Positions 16,131 to 25,679 of a stretch of DNA of 36,394 nt are shown here, piece by piece. The position numbers and the translations under genes were made by a program. Origin of the DNA: Metabacillus malikii. Its GTDB lineage: Bacteria; Bacillota; Bacilli; Bacillales; Bacillaceae. The notes below the pieces were generated by a model. The model was not told the origin of the DNA. It was given only the letters and a program-made list of their open reading frames with translations, and made no database searches. The DNA lies in the NCBI RefSeq assembly GCF_030813355.1, contig NZ_JAUSUD010000033.1:1-36394 (forward strand). The letters are read 5' to 3'. Within the stretch, counting starts at the first letter, position 1, and every line of letters begins with the position of its first letter.

Positions 16131-16211
16131 AAGGAAGAGAGTAAAAATGCTATATACGAAATTGACAAGTTGCCTCCATTATCAGTTGATGATCTCTATC
16201 GACAAATGTAA
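16131..16211 (+). pseudogene. E1-alpha C-terminal remnant
   Basis: 27 codons ending in a stop read KEESKNAIYEIDKLPPLSVD and so on to DLYRQM. They match the tail of the intact E1-alpha gene at 17544 ([20 protein letters not shown] to DLHRHM) at 17 of 26 positions. No start codon or N-terminal part is present. It must be left from a second, diverged E1-alpha gene that once followed the carbon-nitrogen hydrolase. Confidence 0.85.
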
Positions 16212-16261
16212 GAGAACCTTACCAATTAAACATTCCCGTATTTAGCCAATCTGCTCTTTAG

Positions 16262-16384
16262 AAACAAAACGCTTAAGGCGCTTTCTCAGCCCCGGCAAGC
16301 AAATGTTCTGTGTCAATAAAAGTCGTGTTTTGACTTCTTGACACTCATTTCTACCTCGAAGGGCTAGGTGCTGAAGCTAGACCT
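16262..16384. repeat. Dispersed Bacillaceae-type intergenic repeat
   Basis: The stretch contains GCGCTTTCTCAGCCCCGGC (from 16279) and, about 70 bases on, GAAGGGCTAGGTGCTGAAGC. From memory this closely resembles a family of intergenic repeats common in Bacillus and Geobacillus genomes (CTAGC...GCGCCTAGCCCCTCG...GTCGGGGCTG...GCGC). CAGCCC and GGGCT can pair, giving a long imperfect hairpin. It lies in the scar between the E1-alpha relic and the PaaX gene. Confidence 0.6.
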
Positions 16385-16442
16385 AAATACACCTCATTTA
16401 GAAATATCCACAGCAAAAAAAAATCATTGTACGCTAAACAAC

Positions 16443-16471
16443 AAAAAAACGCTAATCCTTTGGATTAACGC
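16443..16471 (-). terminator. Terminator downstream of the PaaX-type gene
   Basis: On the minus strand a 9-10-bp stem, one mismatch (16462-16470 with 16450-16458), is followed by seven T (16443-16449). It lies about 85 bases after the stop at 16555. Confidence 0.7.
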
Positions 16472-16554
16472 ACCCTATACGTAAAGTACAATATTCACAC
16501 TCTTACTTTTGCTACCTTATTTTATTATAACAGTTCAGTAAGAAAGCACTGATC

Positions 16555-17385
16555 CTATAGATCCTTCTCTACAAAAATGTAATAGATAGACTCTTTAGGA
16601 ATAATATTTGCTATCAACTTATATAACCTATTTAATTCTGATAATACCTTTGTACCTCCCCAGCTCCCCGGTAAAAATTCTGGTGGTAACATGGGATCAA
16701 TATCCAACAGTTCATTTATTAATTTACATATCTCTAAATAATAGCTAAATGCTATTAAATCATCCGGATGTTGATTATTTAGTAGCTTATTAATATCTGA
16801 TTTACGTTCCATCTCAAACCGTTCAAATTTTTCTTTATATATATTATTCAGTTCTTCAATCTTCCATATTTCTAATGCTTTATTTGCTCCTTTCTCACCA
16901 TCTTTGGAAATCTTATTTAATAGGAATTCATTACTTGCAAGAATCGTTACATAATCCTCAATTTCAAGTGTGTCGATAATATTAATTACATCTTTTGTTA
17001 TATCCCAAGGGTAAACATACACACTTTTATTTAATTGCCCAAATCCAAATTGAATCAGTTTTCTCCTAAATATATCTCTTTTTTTCCTTAACATTTCTGG
17101 TATTTCAATTAAAATGATGTACCATTTCCCATCCCAATGCTTGCTGTATAAATCCCTTTTAAAATATAAAGAACTGAGGACTTCTTTTCCTAATGGAGTA
17201 ATTCGATAAATGGCACGATTTAATGAATCAATATATTTTTCCTTTTTTAATTTAGTTAATAAATTTCTAATTATTTGTGGGGTATAGCCCATAGCTTCAT
17301 ATGTTTTGATTAGCTTTTTACCTTCAATTTCTCCCACTTTAGAGAGTAAATATAGTAATTGCTTTTCAAGTGTCAAAAAACTCAC
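16555..17385 (-). CDS. PaaX-family transcriptional regulator
   Basis: 276 residues. The N-terminal winged HTH (about 1-75) matches PaaX: TPQIIRNLLTKLKKEKYIDSLN and YRITPLGKEV. The central KHWDGKWYIILIEIPEMLRKKRDIFRRKL and FGFGQLNKSVYVYPWD are the PaaX middle-domain hallmarks; DPMLPPEFLPGSWGG is the C-terminal domain signature. In proteobacteria PaaX represses phenylacetate genes in response to phenylacetyl-CoA, but homologues in Firmicutes control other pathways. It is divergent from the E1-alpha-like gene, whose promoter has a strong palindrome. Regulation of that gene by an acyl-CoA-type ligand is inference. Confidence 0.85.
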   Translation of the reverse strand: MSFLTLEKQLLYLLSKVGEIEGKKLIKTYEAMGYTPQIIRNLLTKLKKEKYIDSLNRAIYRITPLGKEVLSSLYFKRDLYSKHWDGKWYIILIEIPEMLRKKRDIFRRKLIQFGFGQLNKSVYVYPWDITKDVINIIDTLEIEDYVTILASNEFLLNKISKDGEKGANKALEIWKIEELNNIYKEKFERFEMERKSDINKLLNNQHPDDLIAFSYYLEICKLINELLDIDPMLPPEFLPGSWGGTKVLSELNRLYKLIANIIPKESIYYIFVEKDL

Positions 17386-17464
17386 CTCAATATTAATGAT
17401 ATAGAATGTCCATAGATTTTCAACTAATATTTTTAGTAATCGATCTATACATTCATAACTAATA

Positions 17465-17516
17465 TTGACAGTATTAGCCAGAATATTTATAATGTAAATA
17501 TATACGCTCGTATATA
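17465..17516 (+). promoter_or_regulatory. Consensus SigA promoter and palindrome before the E1-alpha gene
   Basis: TTGACA (17465-17470), exactly 17 bp, TATAAT (17488-17493): a perfect consensus. The palindrome TATATACG-CT-CGTATATA (17499-17516) sits at the expected start of transcription. Such a strong promoter with an operator at +1 implies tight repression, most simply by the divergent PaaX-type regulator. Confidence 0.75.
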
Positions 17517-17528
17517 ATATACTTATAA

Positions 17529-18578
<1,050 letters not shown>

Positions 18579-18708
18579 ATTTATAAAGTCACCTTAGGTA
18601 TATTTTGCACAAATTTTAAGGCACTTTTCGTAATCCTTGTTGCTTTTAGATAAAAATTAACTAGGTTTTGTATAGAATGGTATAACCTATAAAGAGGTAA
18701 TAGTAGAT

Positions 18709-18933
18709 ATGGAATTTTTTCTGGTATTATTAATATGTCCTATCATTGTTCTTGTAGCATCAATTATCGGTTTCATTTTGGTTAGAAGATGGTTTGTAAT
18801 GCCACTATTAACATTAGTTGTGTTCACCATCTTAACTTTCTCTGTTTTCAATGAATCTTTCTTTATTTGGGTTGTAGTTTATACAATAATTTCGTTCATT
18901 GTCAGTTTAATTATGAGATTTATTAAGAAGTAA
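18709..18933 (+). CDS. Small membrane protein, DUF2651-like
   Basis: 74 residues with two or three hydrophobic helices and a basic C-terminus. The pattern PIIVLVASIIGFILVRRWFVMPLLTL resembles DUF2651 (YbeF) proteins of Bacillus, of unknown function. A weak GAGGTA ribosome-binding site lies upstream and a good terminator directly follows, so it is probably transcribed alone. Confidence 0.65.
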   Translation: MEFFLVLLICPIIVLVASIIGFILVRRWFVMPLLTLVVFTILTFSVFNESFFIWVVVYTIISFIVSLIMRFIKK

Positions 18934-18960
18934 CTTAGTTCTTCTTATTAGGAAAAAGAT

Positions 18961-18985
18961 ACCGTCAATAGACGGTCCTTTTTTT
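18961..18985 (+). terminator. Terminator after the DUF2651-like gene
   Basis: ACCGTC-AATA-GACGGT (18961-18976) followed by CC and seven T. Confidence 0.88.
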
Positions 18986-18989
18986 GCAA

Positions 18990-19216
18990 TACCCAAAGCA
19001 TTGACAGTTGTATGATTCAATTTTTGACACGCTGAAAGCATCTGCTCTACTCGTTTTAAAAAAATATCTAAAACGGGAACACGCAGATACTTGTTTATAC
19101 GCTCTTATTCCTGGTGCAGGGAAAAAGTAACCTTGGTAAGAAGATGGAAAATTCATACGATCGATATAGTCAATGCAACATTTGATTTGGCTGTAGGACA
19201 TTGGAACTAACCTGCT
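18990..19216 (+). pseudogene. Unidentified decayed coding sequence
   Basis: The plus strand reads like protein in pieces interrupted by stops: QLYDSIFDTLKASALLVLKK then YLKREHADTCLYALIPGAGK, and in another frame NATFDLAVGHW. The LKREHADTCLYA part loosely recalls DUF4303-type immunity proteins, but this is a weak impression. At least three stops and one shift are present. Confidence 0.35.
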
Positions 19217-19303
19217 TCTTTTTTTGCATAGTCCTATACCATTTCTATTAATAGACAGGTTATGCCCTCTACTTTATGAAGACACTACCAAAATAAGTTT
19301 GCT

Positions 19304-19771
19304 TCAGTTTGGTACATCTAGTTTAAAAACAAGTTCTCCATACATATTTGCTTTCTTCTGACTTGTAAATCCTACTTTTTCATATATATGTATTGCTTGA
19401 TTATTCTCTTTCTCAACAGTTAATGAGATGCTTTTACATGCGGGATGTGTCTTTTTTATGAAGTCTACTATAATATGTAAAGAATCTTTTCCATAACCTT
19501 TTCCTTGGAACTTCTTATCAATTTGAAATCCACCGATCCAGTAATTATACTCACTACCTGGTGTATAAGAAATGTAGAAAGCACCAATGATTGAATCGTT
19601 ACAATAAAGAGCGTAAGGATCTAGCGCTTCATCCCAAGGCTTAAGATATGCAAAAGCAAGAGATTCTGCCACAGTGGGAACAAATGTACTTTGGTTTTCA
19701 TGAACAGATATTTTGAATGCTTCTTCCCAATTCTCTTTTGTAATTTCTCTAACTAAAATGTTTCGTGTCAT
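19304..19771 (-). CDS. GNAT acetyltransferase (spermidine/spermine-like)
   Basis: 155 residues covering a full GNAT fold. Motif A reads KKFQGKGYGKDSL (about 88-100), the acetyl-CoA pyrophosphate loop Q/RxxGxG; motif B reads EKENNQAIHIYEKVGF. The N-terminal VREITKENWEEAFKISVHENQSTFV and the LDPYALYCND strand resemble BltD-type spermidine/spermine N-acetyltransferases. Likely acetylates a polyamine or other small amine. A TetR-type palindrome lies 57 bases upstream at 19828-19843. Confidence 0.85.
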   Translation of the reverse strand: MTRNILVREITKENWEEAFKISVHENQSTFVPTVAESLAFAYLKPWDEALDPYALYCNDSIIGAFYISYTPGSEYNYWIGGFQIDKKFQGKGYGKDSLHIIVDFIKKTHPACKSISLTVEKENNQAIHIYEKVGFTSQKKANMYGELVFKLDVPN

Positions 19772-19827
19772 AAAATCCCTCTTTTTTTCTAATTCTCCTT
19801 AAGATACATCATATTCGCACTATAATA

Positions 19828-19843
19828 ACTAACGTTTGTTAGC
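19828..19843 (-). promoter_or_regulatory. TetR-type operator site C upstream of the GNAT gene
   Basis: ACTAAC-GTTT-GTTAGC, one mismatch from perfect symmetry. On the minus strand it is followed directly by TATTATAG, a plausible -10, so the operator would occupy the promoter spacer as at 25549-25564. Confidence 0.6.
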
Positions 19844-19887
19844 ACATAATACTATTATATCCCTTCTTCCAAGAAATGCAATAAAAT

Positions 19888-20889
19888 TCACCTGCTTTGT
19901 TGTATAATTTTATCTATTAATCTATCCTTGTTGTCGATTAGCCAAGCTTCACTTGCAAGTATCCAATCTATGATTCCAATCATCCAATTTTCACTATCAA
20001 GCCCTTTTACATACCTTGCCGTAAAGTAAACGAACATGGCAGCACGACGAAGTCTTATCAAAAAAGGAATATACAATAATTCATTTTCGGTTAAGGGGGT
20101 AACACTAACATATCCTTTTGTCAGCATGCCTATGTTGGTTAGACTTTGGTCCATTTCCCATAATGCTGTTGGTCCTCCGCCTAGCGCAATTGCCAAATCC
20201 ATAGGACGTACATCATAACAGCAAAATTCAAAGTCGATGATTCCAGTTATCTTTCCTTTGATAGACAATATATTGCCCGAAGTATAATCACCATGAATAT
20301 ACTGTTTTCCAAGCAGATGATAATAACTATTATCAATCTCCTTATCAAGTTGTTGAAAGATCTTATGTAGTTCGTGTTTTTTTGCAATAGAAGTTGGTAA
20401 ATGATCAACAATTTTATCAATACCTTTAATTAAAGGATGAAATTGACGAAATTGATCATAGGCAGGATTTCTTCCCAAATCTTTATATACATCTTCACTT
20501 AGTCTACTTAGTGCTTTATTTAACTCTCCTAATGCCTTTCCAGCTTCATAAGCTTGTTTAGCATCGCTTAAATCTGGATTAATCCCTTTTAACAAAGGCA
20601 TTAAAATAGAAATGGTTCCATTTTCAGATGACTGATATAAATAATCACCAGTATGGTTCATTATAAAAGTGGGTACTTCAAAGGAAAGCTGACAATTACT
20701 TAGGTACTCCAGTATCAAATACTCACGTCTAACCTTGGTTATATCACTTTCACTCTCATAAATTCTTAAAATATACGAATTATCCTCTGTAATTATAGAG
20801 TATGTTTTATTCATAAAGCCTTGATTAATTTCCCTAATCTCTATAATCCTACCAATATCCCATGTATTGCAAATCAATTTTAAGTCCAT
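19888..20889 (-). CDS. Phosphotransferase (APH/ThrB-type kinase fold)
   Basis: 333 residues. Aminoglycoside phosphotransferase/homoserine-kinase-II fold: nucleotide strand NKTYSIITEDNSYILRIYES (about 27-46), catalytic-loop HGDYTSGNIL (about 199-208) with Asp and Asn, and IDFEF in the metal-binding DFE position. The mid-length matches SrkA/YihE-like and CotS-like kinases as well as antibiotic kinases. The phosphate acceptor is unknown. It stands next to two acetyltransferases, but no shared operon is evident. Confidence 0.85.
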   Translation of the reverse strand: MDLKLICNTWDIGRIIEIREINQGFMNKTYSIITEDNSYILRIYESESDITKVRREYLILEYLSNCQLSFEVPTFIMNHTGDYLYQSSENGTISILMPLLKGINPDLSDAKQAYEAGKALGELNKALSRLSEDVYKDLGRNPAYDQFRQFHPLIKGIDKIVDHLPTSIAKKHELHKIFQQLDKEIDNSYYHLLGKQYIHGDYTSGNILSIKGKITGIIDFEFCCYDVRPMDLAIALGGGPTALWEMDQSLTNIGMLTKGYVSVTPLTENELLYIPFLIRLRRAAMFVYFTARYVKGLDSENWMIGIIDWILASEAWLIDNKDRLIDKIIQQSR

Positions 20890-21035
20890 ATTAACTACTC
20901 CTAACGAATTAACGTAAACTATTTACCGAAACATTTTCTAATTAAACGTATAACTGTTTTTTTACTTAGATAGTTTTAACGAATAACCTTGTGAGCATAA
21001 AAATTAGAACCTATAATAATTGAAATATTCTATGT

Positions 21036-21062
21036 GAAAAAGAGACCATCCAAGACGGTCTC
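21036..21062 (-). terminator. Terminator after the second GNAT gene
   Basis: On the minus strand GAGACC (21057-21062) and GGTCTC (21042-21047) form the stem, followed by five T. It lies just after the stop at 21068. Confidence 0.8.
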
Positions 21063-21067
21063 CACTA

Positions 21068-21538
21068 CTAGTTAAGATTTAAACAATAAAGTGGCTCGGT
21101 TTCTTCCCCAAATTCTACGACACGGCCAGTGTCTTTGAAACCCAGACTCATATATAAGTTTTTTGCTCTGTCATTAGTTGGAACAAAACTTGTATAGATT
21201 TCTTCACAAGAGAGCTTTCTCATTTCCTTGATTATTTCCAGCATGGCTAATCTTCCATAACCTTTTCCCTGGTATTTATAGTCGATCATTAACCTTGTAA
21301 TAAAATACACATGTAAAATGGGAGAAAGTCCATACATCGCAAAACCTATCATCTCATTCTCATTATTGTAGATTGCTTTCGTAACCCATTCAGGTTCAAC
21401 CTTTGATTGTGCAATGGAAAAGACATTTGAAGCAACATTTTCCTCAAAAAGAGGGTAACCTGTAGACTCCTGCGATTTTAACATTATACATTGAAAAAAG
21501 TTATTGCTATCTATATCTCGTAAAGTTATACCATTCAT
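21068..21538 (-). CDS. GNAT acetyltransferase
   Basis: 156 residues, complete GNAT fold. Motif A reads YKYQGKGYGRLAM (about 91-103) and motif B NDRAKNLYMSLGF. The N-terminal LRDIDSNNFFQCIML resembles the polyamine-acetyltransferase branch, as does the gene at 19304, but the two are clearly distinct and not recent duplicates. Substrate unknown. A terminator follows at 21036-21062. Confidence 0.82.
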   Translation of the reverse strand: MNGITLRDIDSNNFFQCIMLKSQESTGYPLFEENVASNVFSIAQSKVEPEWVTKAIYNNENEMIGFAMYGLSPILHVYFITRLMIDYKYQGKGYGRLAMLEIIKEMRKLSCEEIYTSFVPTNDRAKNLYMSLGFKDTGRVVEFGEETEPLYCLNLN

Positions 21539-21695
21539 ATTCTTTTCTCCTAAAATTGAAATCTAAGACACTTCGGTACACATTCTGACTGAAAATGATA
21601 CTATGCTAGTAGAAAGAAAAGTAAACTTTTAGTTAGTCTCCCCTATATATGTTCTGTTTGTTTTATCAAGTTAAAATGTTGCTTATGTTGTACTA

Positions 21696-22478
21696 TTACG
21701 TGAACAACGAATGCCATACTACATGCAAAAATACATCCCCTAGCATATGGGCAATAATTGCATACTCTAGACCCTTTTTCCAAAATAAATAACCAAAGAA
21801 GACACCCATCAATCCATTTAATACTATAGCACGAATAAATAATAAACTAGTAATCTCACCAAAGACAGTTGCAGTTGCTGGTAAATGCCCGAGCCCAAAT
21901 AATAAGGTCGATACAAGGATCGCAATCCAGTAGATATATTTTGGAATAGGCCTAGACTGCTTCCGATAGGAAATGGAACAAATCCAAACAATTAAAGATA
22001 GAAGGAAAAGACGTAATAATATTTCTTCAACAATACCACCATAAAACATAAGCAATCCTATTTTCCACAGACTTACATTCGGTACTAACTGGGTTACAAG
22101 ATGAGGTTGAAATACCTTTACTTCTAGGACTGCAATGATTAATGTTCCTACTGCACTGCCTAAAATTGCAATCATTATCCATTTCAAAGACAAAGGAACT
22201 GTTTTATTTTTATATACTAAACCTCTTAGATAAGAAACATTAAAACCTACACGTCTAGCAAGATGGAGGCCAATAGCTGAAGCAATTAACGTGTAGAGTG
22301 TTACCTGAATGACATTTATTATTGCAGCAATTGTAAAGGAGATATGATAGGTCTCAATCAATATATCTAGTAGCCCTATCCCCTTTTGATAAGGAATCAT
22401 TACCACGGCAGCGAAAGCTCCTAAAAGTGTCAACAGTAATATTAATCTTCCATCCTTTTCAGTTAAGTCTTTTTTCAT
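21696..22478 (-). CDS. CPBP-family intramembrane glutamic protease
   Basis: 260 residues, about eight membrane segments. The CPBP (Abi/Rce1-like) motifs are in order: EEILLR (about 151-156), FGLGHLP (about 195-201) and AHMLGDVFLH (about 243-252). These supply the catalytic Glu pair, His and Asp/Asn. Homologues in Gram-positives are linked to bacteriocin self-immunity or membrane-protein processing. Its start overlaps the stop of the small membrane gene at 22475 by four bases (ATGA), so the two are coupled. A fragment of a related gene lies at 26353. Confidence 0.88.
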   Translation of the reverse strand: MKKDLTEKDGRLILLLTLLGAFAAVVMIPYQKGIGLLDILIETYHISFTIAAIINVIQVTLYTLIASAIGLHLARRVGFNVSYLRGLVYKNKTVPLSLKWIMIAILGSAVGTLIIAVLEVKVFQPHLVTQLVPNVSLWKIGLLMFYGGIVEEILLRLFLLSLIVWICSISYRKQSRPIPKYIYWIAILVSTLLFGLGHLPATATVFGEITSLLFIRAIVLNGLMGVFFGYLFWKKGLEYAIIAHMLGDVFLHVVWHSLFT

Positions 22479-22666
22479 TTCTCATTTTTCCTTTGTTTAA
22501 CAAATAATGTTATGGATACAATTAAACAAACAGCTCCAAGTACAGCATTTAATGCTACTTCCCAATCAGTACCAGTGTAGATATTTGAAATGCTCCCTGT
22601 AGCAAATAAAATCGTTAAAATTATCCAGAAAGCAACCTTAAATCTGTTATAATACACACTAAACAT
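22475..22666 (-). CDS. Small membrane protein coupled to the CPBP protease
   Basis: 63 residues with two hydrophobic helices (about 9-27 and 38-55) and a charged tail QRKNEK. The stop and the protease start share ATGA. It could be a partner, adaptor or substrate of the protease; no family recognised. AAGGAGAA-type ribosome-binding site upstream. Confidence 0.6.
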   Translation of the reverse strand: MFSVYYNRFKVAFWIILTILFATGSISNIYTGTDWEVALNAVLGAVCLIVSITLFVKQRKNEK

Positions 22667-22886
22667 TTGAAAATTCTCCTTCTCCTACAATTATTTTTGG
22701 CTGTTAGCATACTCTTAGAAAGAATTATCAACGTGTACACTCTCAAAAAATGTTATGTTTTTTATGTTGGGTTGCTATTTACTTAATCTTACCTATCCAC
22801 TTACTTCTCAAAAAGAGAAAAAATAAGAACATTTATAAATCAAATCACAGATTGTCATTTTTCTCAAAATGGCCTTTTTGTATCGT

Positions 22887-23843
22887 TTAAACAGCCTCAT
22901 TCTCTTTCAGTACCTTGTTAATCATAAAACTGTTAAATACATCTGGCTCTTCAAAACAAGCCATGTGCCCCGAATTTTCTAGAATCAAGATGTTCTTTCT
23001 TGGTGCTTTGACTTTTTGATAAAAAGTTTCAACTAGGTCATGGACAATTTTGTCGTGTCGCCCCATGACAAAGTAAACAGGTACATCTAATTCATATAAA
23101 CTCTCAGCTATATTATAGGAACATAATTCCTCCCACAAGTGTTGAGAAGTGAAAGAGAATCCTTTAAAGAAATTTAGTCGATCCCTCATGTTAAAATGAG
23201 AACTTAACAAGTAATGCATATTGATGAACATAGCATTTTTCTTGTAAGTAACTCCACCTATTTTTGTAAGATAGGTTCTCTGCTTTACCAGTCCATCAAT
23301 TGATTTATATGAACCATTATTAGGTGCGCCTATTTGCTCTAATTCCACAATTGCCTTCTTGTCATTCACTTTGGTAGCATAATCAAAAGTGAATTTATAG
23401 GAGATTTCCTCTTCCAAAGGCCGATTAATCGGCTGGTTAATTCCCACATACGCTGATATTACTTCCGGATATTTTTCTGCAAAAAGTACCCCTATTAAAG
23501 CTCCCATCGAGTGACCCATAATATAGACCTTCTTTTGATTGAAACGTTCTAGCAAATGTTGTACTAGCTCATATGCATCAGAGAGTAATTGCTGTACATT
23601 CATCGTTTGCGGGTCGACGTCTTTGTTATAGGACTTCCCACAACCTCGCTGATCCCAATTCACAACAAGAAAGTGATTCTCTAATTCTCTATTATACTTA
23701 TGTTGTGCCCCTGTTTGGGGACTTCCTGGGCCACCATGAAAGAATAATAGAATTGGGTTTTCTATACTAGAACCACGAGCAATGTACCATTGTTCAACAT
23801 TACCTAATGTAACCTTTTCCATAAATTTCAAAGAGAACACCAA
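22887..23843 (-). CDS. Alpha/beta hydrolase, proline iminopeptidase-like (S33)
   Basis: 318 residues if started at TTG 23843; ATG 23822 (MEKVTLGNVEQW) is equally plausible. The FFHGGPGSPQ motif, the VNWDQRGCGKS strand and nucleophile Ser112 in GHSMG are the marks of the S33 (proline iminopeptidase) family; the His lies in ENSGHMACFEEP near the C-terminus. There is no signal peptide, so it is cytoplasmic. It could be an aminopeptidase for N-terminal proline or a related esterase. Its leader and neighbours give no further clue. Confidence 0.82.
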   Translation of the reverse strand: MVFSLKFMEKVTLGNVEQWYIARGSSIENPILLFFHGGPGSPQTGAQHKYNRELENHFLVVNWDQRGCGKSYNKDVDPQTMNVQQLLSDAYELVQHLLERFNQKKVYIMGHSMGALIGVLFAEKYPEVISAYVGINQPINRPLEEEISYKFTFDYATKVNDKKAIVELEQIGAPNNGSYKSIDGLVKQRTYLTKIGGVTYKKNAMFINMHYLLSSHFNMRDRLNFFKGFSFTSQHLWEELCSYNIAESLYELDVPVYFVMGRHDKIVHDLVETFYQKVKAPRKNILILENSGHMACFEEPDVFNSFMINKVLKENEAV

Positions 23844-23969
23844 CTTTCTTTATTATTTAATTTTGTTTACCACAATATTGAGAAAACCCACACTGGTGCT
23901 TTCACTTGGCTTGAGTTCTAATCACTAGCTGTTCCATACAGTACTACTTCTACTCTTTATCTAGTTTCA

Positions 23970-24602
23970 TCATTTAAGCAAATCCACAAAATTATTTAAT
24001 TTGTCTAAAGATGTCAGATTCTTATTGCATGATTGACTATCATGGCATATATAATTTCCTTTTGTCTTAAAAGTTCCTTGTTCTTTTCCTTTTTCTTTAA
24101 CAAGGAACATCCCAACCTCTTTATGACTATTACATATAGAGCAAACCCCTTTTTGATTCGATGGTGTAAATGAACCTTCTATACCGATCAGCTTACTATC
24201 ACGATTAATGACGATATACCTTTTATTAGAAGTGGTATCTGTCCAACTTAGATAAGCTATGTCGCGTAAATCTATTTCAGCAAGCGAAGGTACCTTTAAC
24301 TTCTTAGCTTTAGGAAATAGCTTCTTTATTCCCTGCTCTGACACTTCAAAAGGCATGACATAAGGCTTCAATTGTGATAAAAAGGCTTCTGCCTCTTCTT
24401 TATTATCAATTAAAGATATGGGTTGTAATAACTGTGCTTGTTCCTCATCTATTAAAGGAAATAAAACTAAAACTCTTTCTAAAGTCATTGATTTCAAAGC
24501 ACTCCTCACACCATCATCATTAGCTGTAGCGTGACCATTAACAAGATTTTGTACTTGTCTTTTTATAAAATTAAATTGATCCGTACGAATAAAAGATTTC
24601 AA
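23970..24602 (-). CDS. FusB/FusC-type elongation factor G-binding protein
   Basis: 210 residues from TTG 24602, which has GGAGTG six bases upstream; GTG 24611 overlaps that site. N-terminal FIRTDQFNFIKRQVQNLVNG and the C-terminal treble-clef zinc finger are diagnostic. The zinc ligands are Cys154 and Cys157 (CSIC), then Cys186 and Cys192 (CHDSQSC). FusB-type proteins bind EF-G and free it from the ribosome when fusidic acid has stalled it. Chromosomal Bacillus homologues are common, so resistance is possible, not proven. It follows the pentapeptide gene by 41 bases in the same direction, probably one operon under operator D. Confidence 0.9.
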   Translation of the reverse strand: MKSFIRTDQFNFIKRQVQNLVNGHATANDDGVRSALKSMTLERVLVLFPLIDEEQAQLLQPISLIDNKEEAEAFLSQLKPYVMPFEVSEQGIKKLFPKAKKLKVPSLAEIDLRDIAYLSWTDTTSNKRYIVINRDSKLIGIEGSFTPSNQKGVCSICNSHKEVGMFLVKEKGKEQGTFKTKGNYICHDSQSCNKNLTSLDKLNNFVDLLK

Positions 24603-24643
24603 TTCTATCACTCCAATAATTTATTGAACTTGACCTAATTCAT

Positions 24644-25489
24644 CTAAACTAACCAATGTAGTGGCGGAGAAACCGATTTGGGTAATTGGGTCATTTTATC
24701 ACCCTTAGCTGCGTTCACTTGTGCCTGAGTTAGGAAGAAGCTTCCTGTCAAATTTGCCCCACTTAAGTCGGCATCTCTTAAGTCTGAACCAAGAAAATCA
24801 CACATTCTTAAATCAGCACCTCTTAGGTTAGCAGCAATTAAATAAGCCCCTCTAAAGCTAATACCTTTTAGATTAGCTCTTTTAAAATTTGCACCGATTA
24901 AATCAGTGGTCACTCCTTTAGGTTTTAGGTATTTCCCACCCTTTACTTTGGTTCGCACTAATTTGCTTACATCTAGAAGCAAATTACTAATAATCATTCG
25001 ATGCGCAGGCACATCAAATTCTAAGAGGGACGCTCGACTACCATGCGTAACCATTTCCGTTTCTTCGTATATCTGTTGCAATTCATTATATAAAGGGCGT
25101 GCATCCTGTAAGTTTAAAGCCTCCTGTAAGTAATGAAGCATTTCATGAAGTTGCTGCATAATTGGAAATACCTGGAACATTTCATCAGCAATATTCGGAG
25201 AATCCCTCCAACTTACCCCTTGAAAGGATTCTTGAGAAACCTTTTGACCTGCTCCATAGCATTCATATACCGTACATCCTTTAAAGCCACTAGTTCTAAG
25301 ATTTTGGTGAATTTTACACCTATAATTCGATTTAAGGTGTATACAAGGAGTTCCGCCACATTTTTTCATAGCAAAATCGGCAGACTGCGAATAAGGCAAC
25401 GCCACACAACACAGAGCAAAGCAATTTTCACAATCTGCTTTTAATTTATGAGGCTTATTGTCTTTGTTTATGAGTTGCTCGGTCAACAC
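24644..25489 (-). CDS. Cys-rich pentapeptide-repeat protein
   Basis: 281 residues from GTG 25489, with AAGGAA upstream. The N-terminal region has many cysteines: CENCFALCC (Cys20, 23, 27, 28), then Cys44, 49, 58, 72, 77. This resembles YkgJ-type metal or iron-sulfur cluster binding. A middle helical part (about 100-180) is followed by about ten pentapeptide repeats (197-252; ANLKG, ADLRM, ADLSG, ANLTG), which should form a short right-handed quadrilateral helix. DNA-mimic pentapeptide proteins that protect gyrase are longer; ten repeats is short. Divergent from the TetR gene, with operator D between. Function unknown. Confidence 0.82.
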   Translation of the reverse strand: MLTEQLINKDNKPHKLKADCENCFALCCVALPYSQSADFAMKKCGGTPCIHLKSNYRCKIHQNLRTSGFKGCTVYECYGAGQKVSQESFQGVSWRDSPNIADEMFQVFPIMQQLHEMLHYLQEALNLQDARPLYNELQQIYEETEMVTHGSRASLLEFDVPAHRMIISNLLLDVSKLVRTKVKGGKYLKPKGVTTDLIGANFKRANLKGISFRGAYLIAANLRGADLRMCDFLGSDLRDADLSGANLTGSFFLTQAQVNAAKGDKMTQLPKSVSPPLHWLV

Positions 25490-25542
25490 TTACACTTCCT
25501 TCTATTTTTACATGGGTTTGTAAATTTCCAGTAATAATCTTC

Positions 25543-25571
25543 TTTAAAACTAACTAACGTTAGTATATAAT
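25543..25571 (+). promoter_or_regulatory. TetR promoter with operator site D in its spacer
   Basis: TTTAAA (25543-25548), exactly 17 bp, TATAAT (25566-25571). The palindrome ACTAAC-TAAC-GTTAGT (25549-25564) fills the spacer. Located between the divergent TetR and pentapeptide genes, it is the natural autoregulatory and operon operator. The -35 is weak, 4 of 6. Confidence 0.7.
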
Positions 25572-25679
25572 ATTATTATATCCATTCATTAGCAAATTGC
25601 AATATCTATTCAATATTTAGTACTGTGTATAAATAGAAATCTTTTAGATAAAAGAATGACTAAAATGAGGTGTAGAAGT

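Noticed and set aside
18965-19201. 78-residue minus-strand frame
   Set aside because: Its composition (many Cys, Tyr and Ser, no domain) is not protein-like, it overlaps a terminator, and the plus strand shows a better decayed coding pattern.
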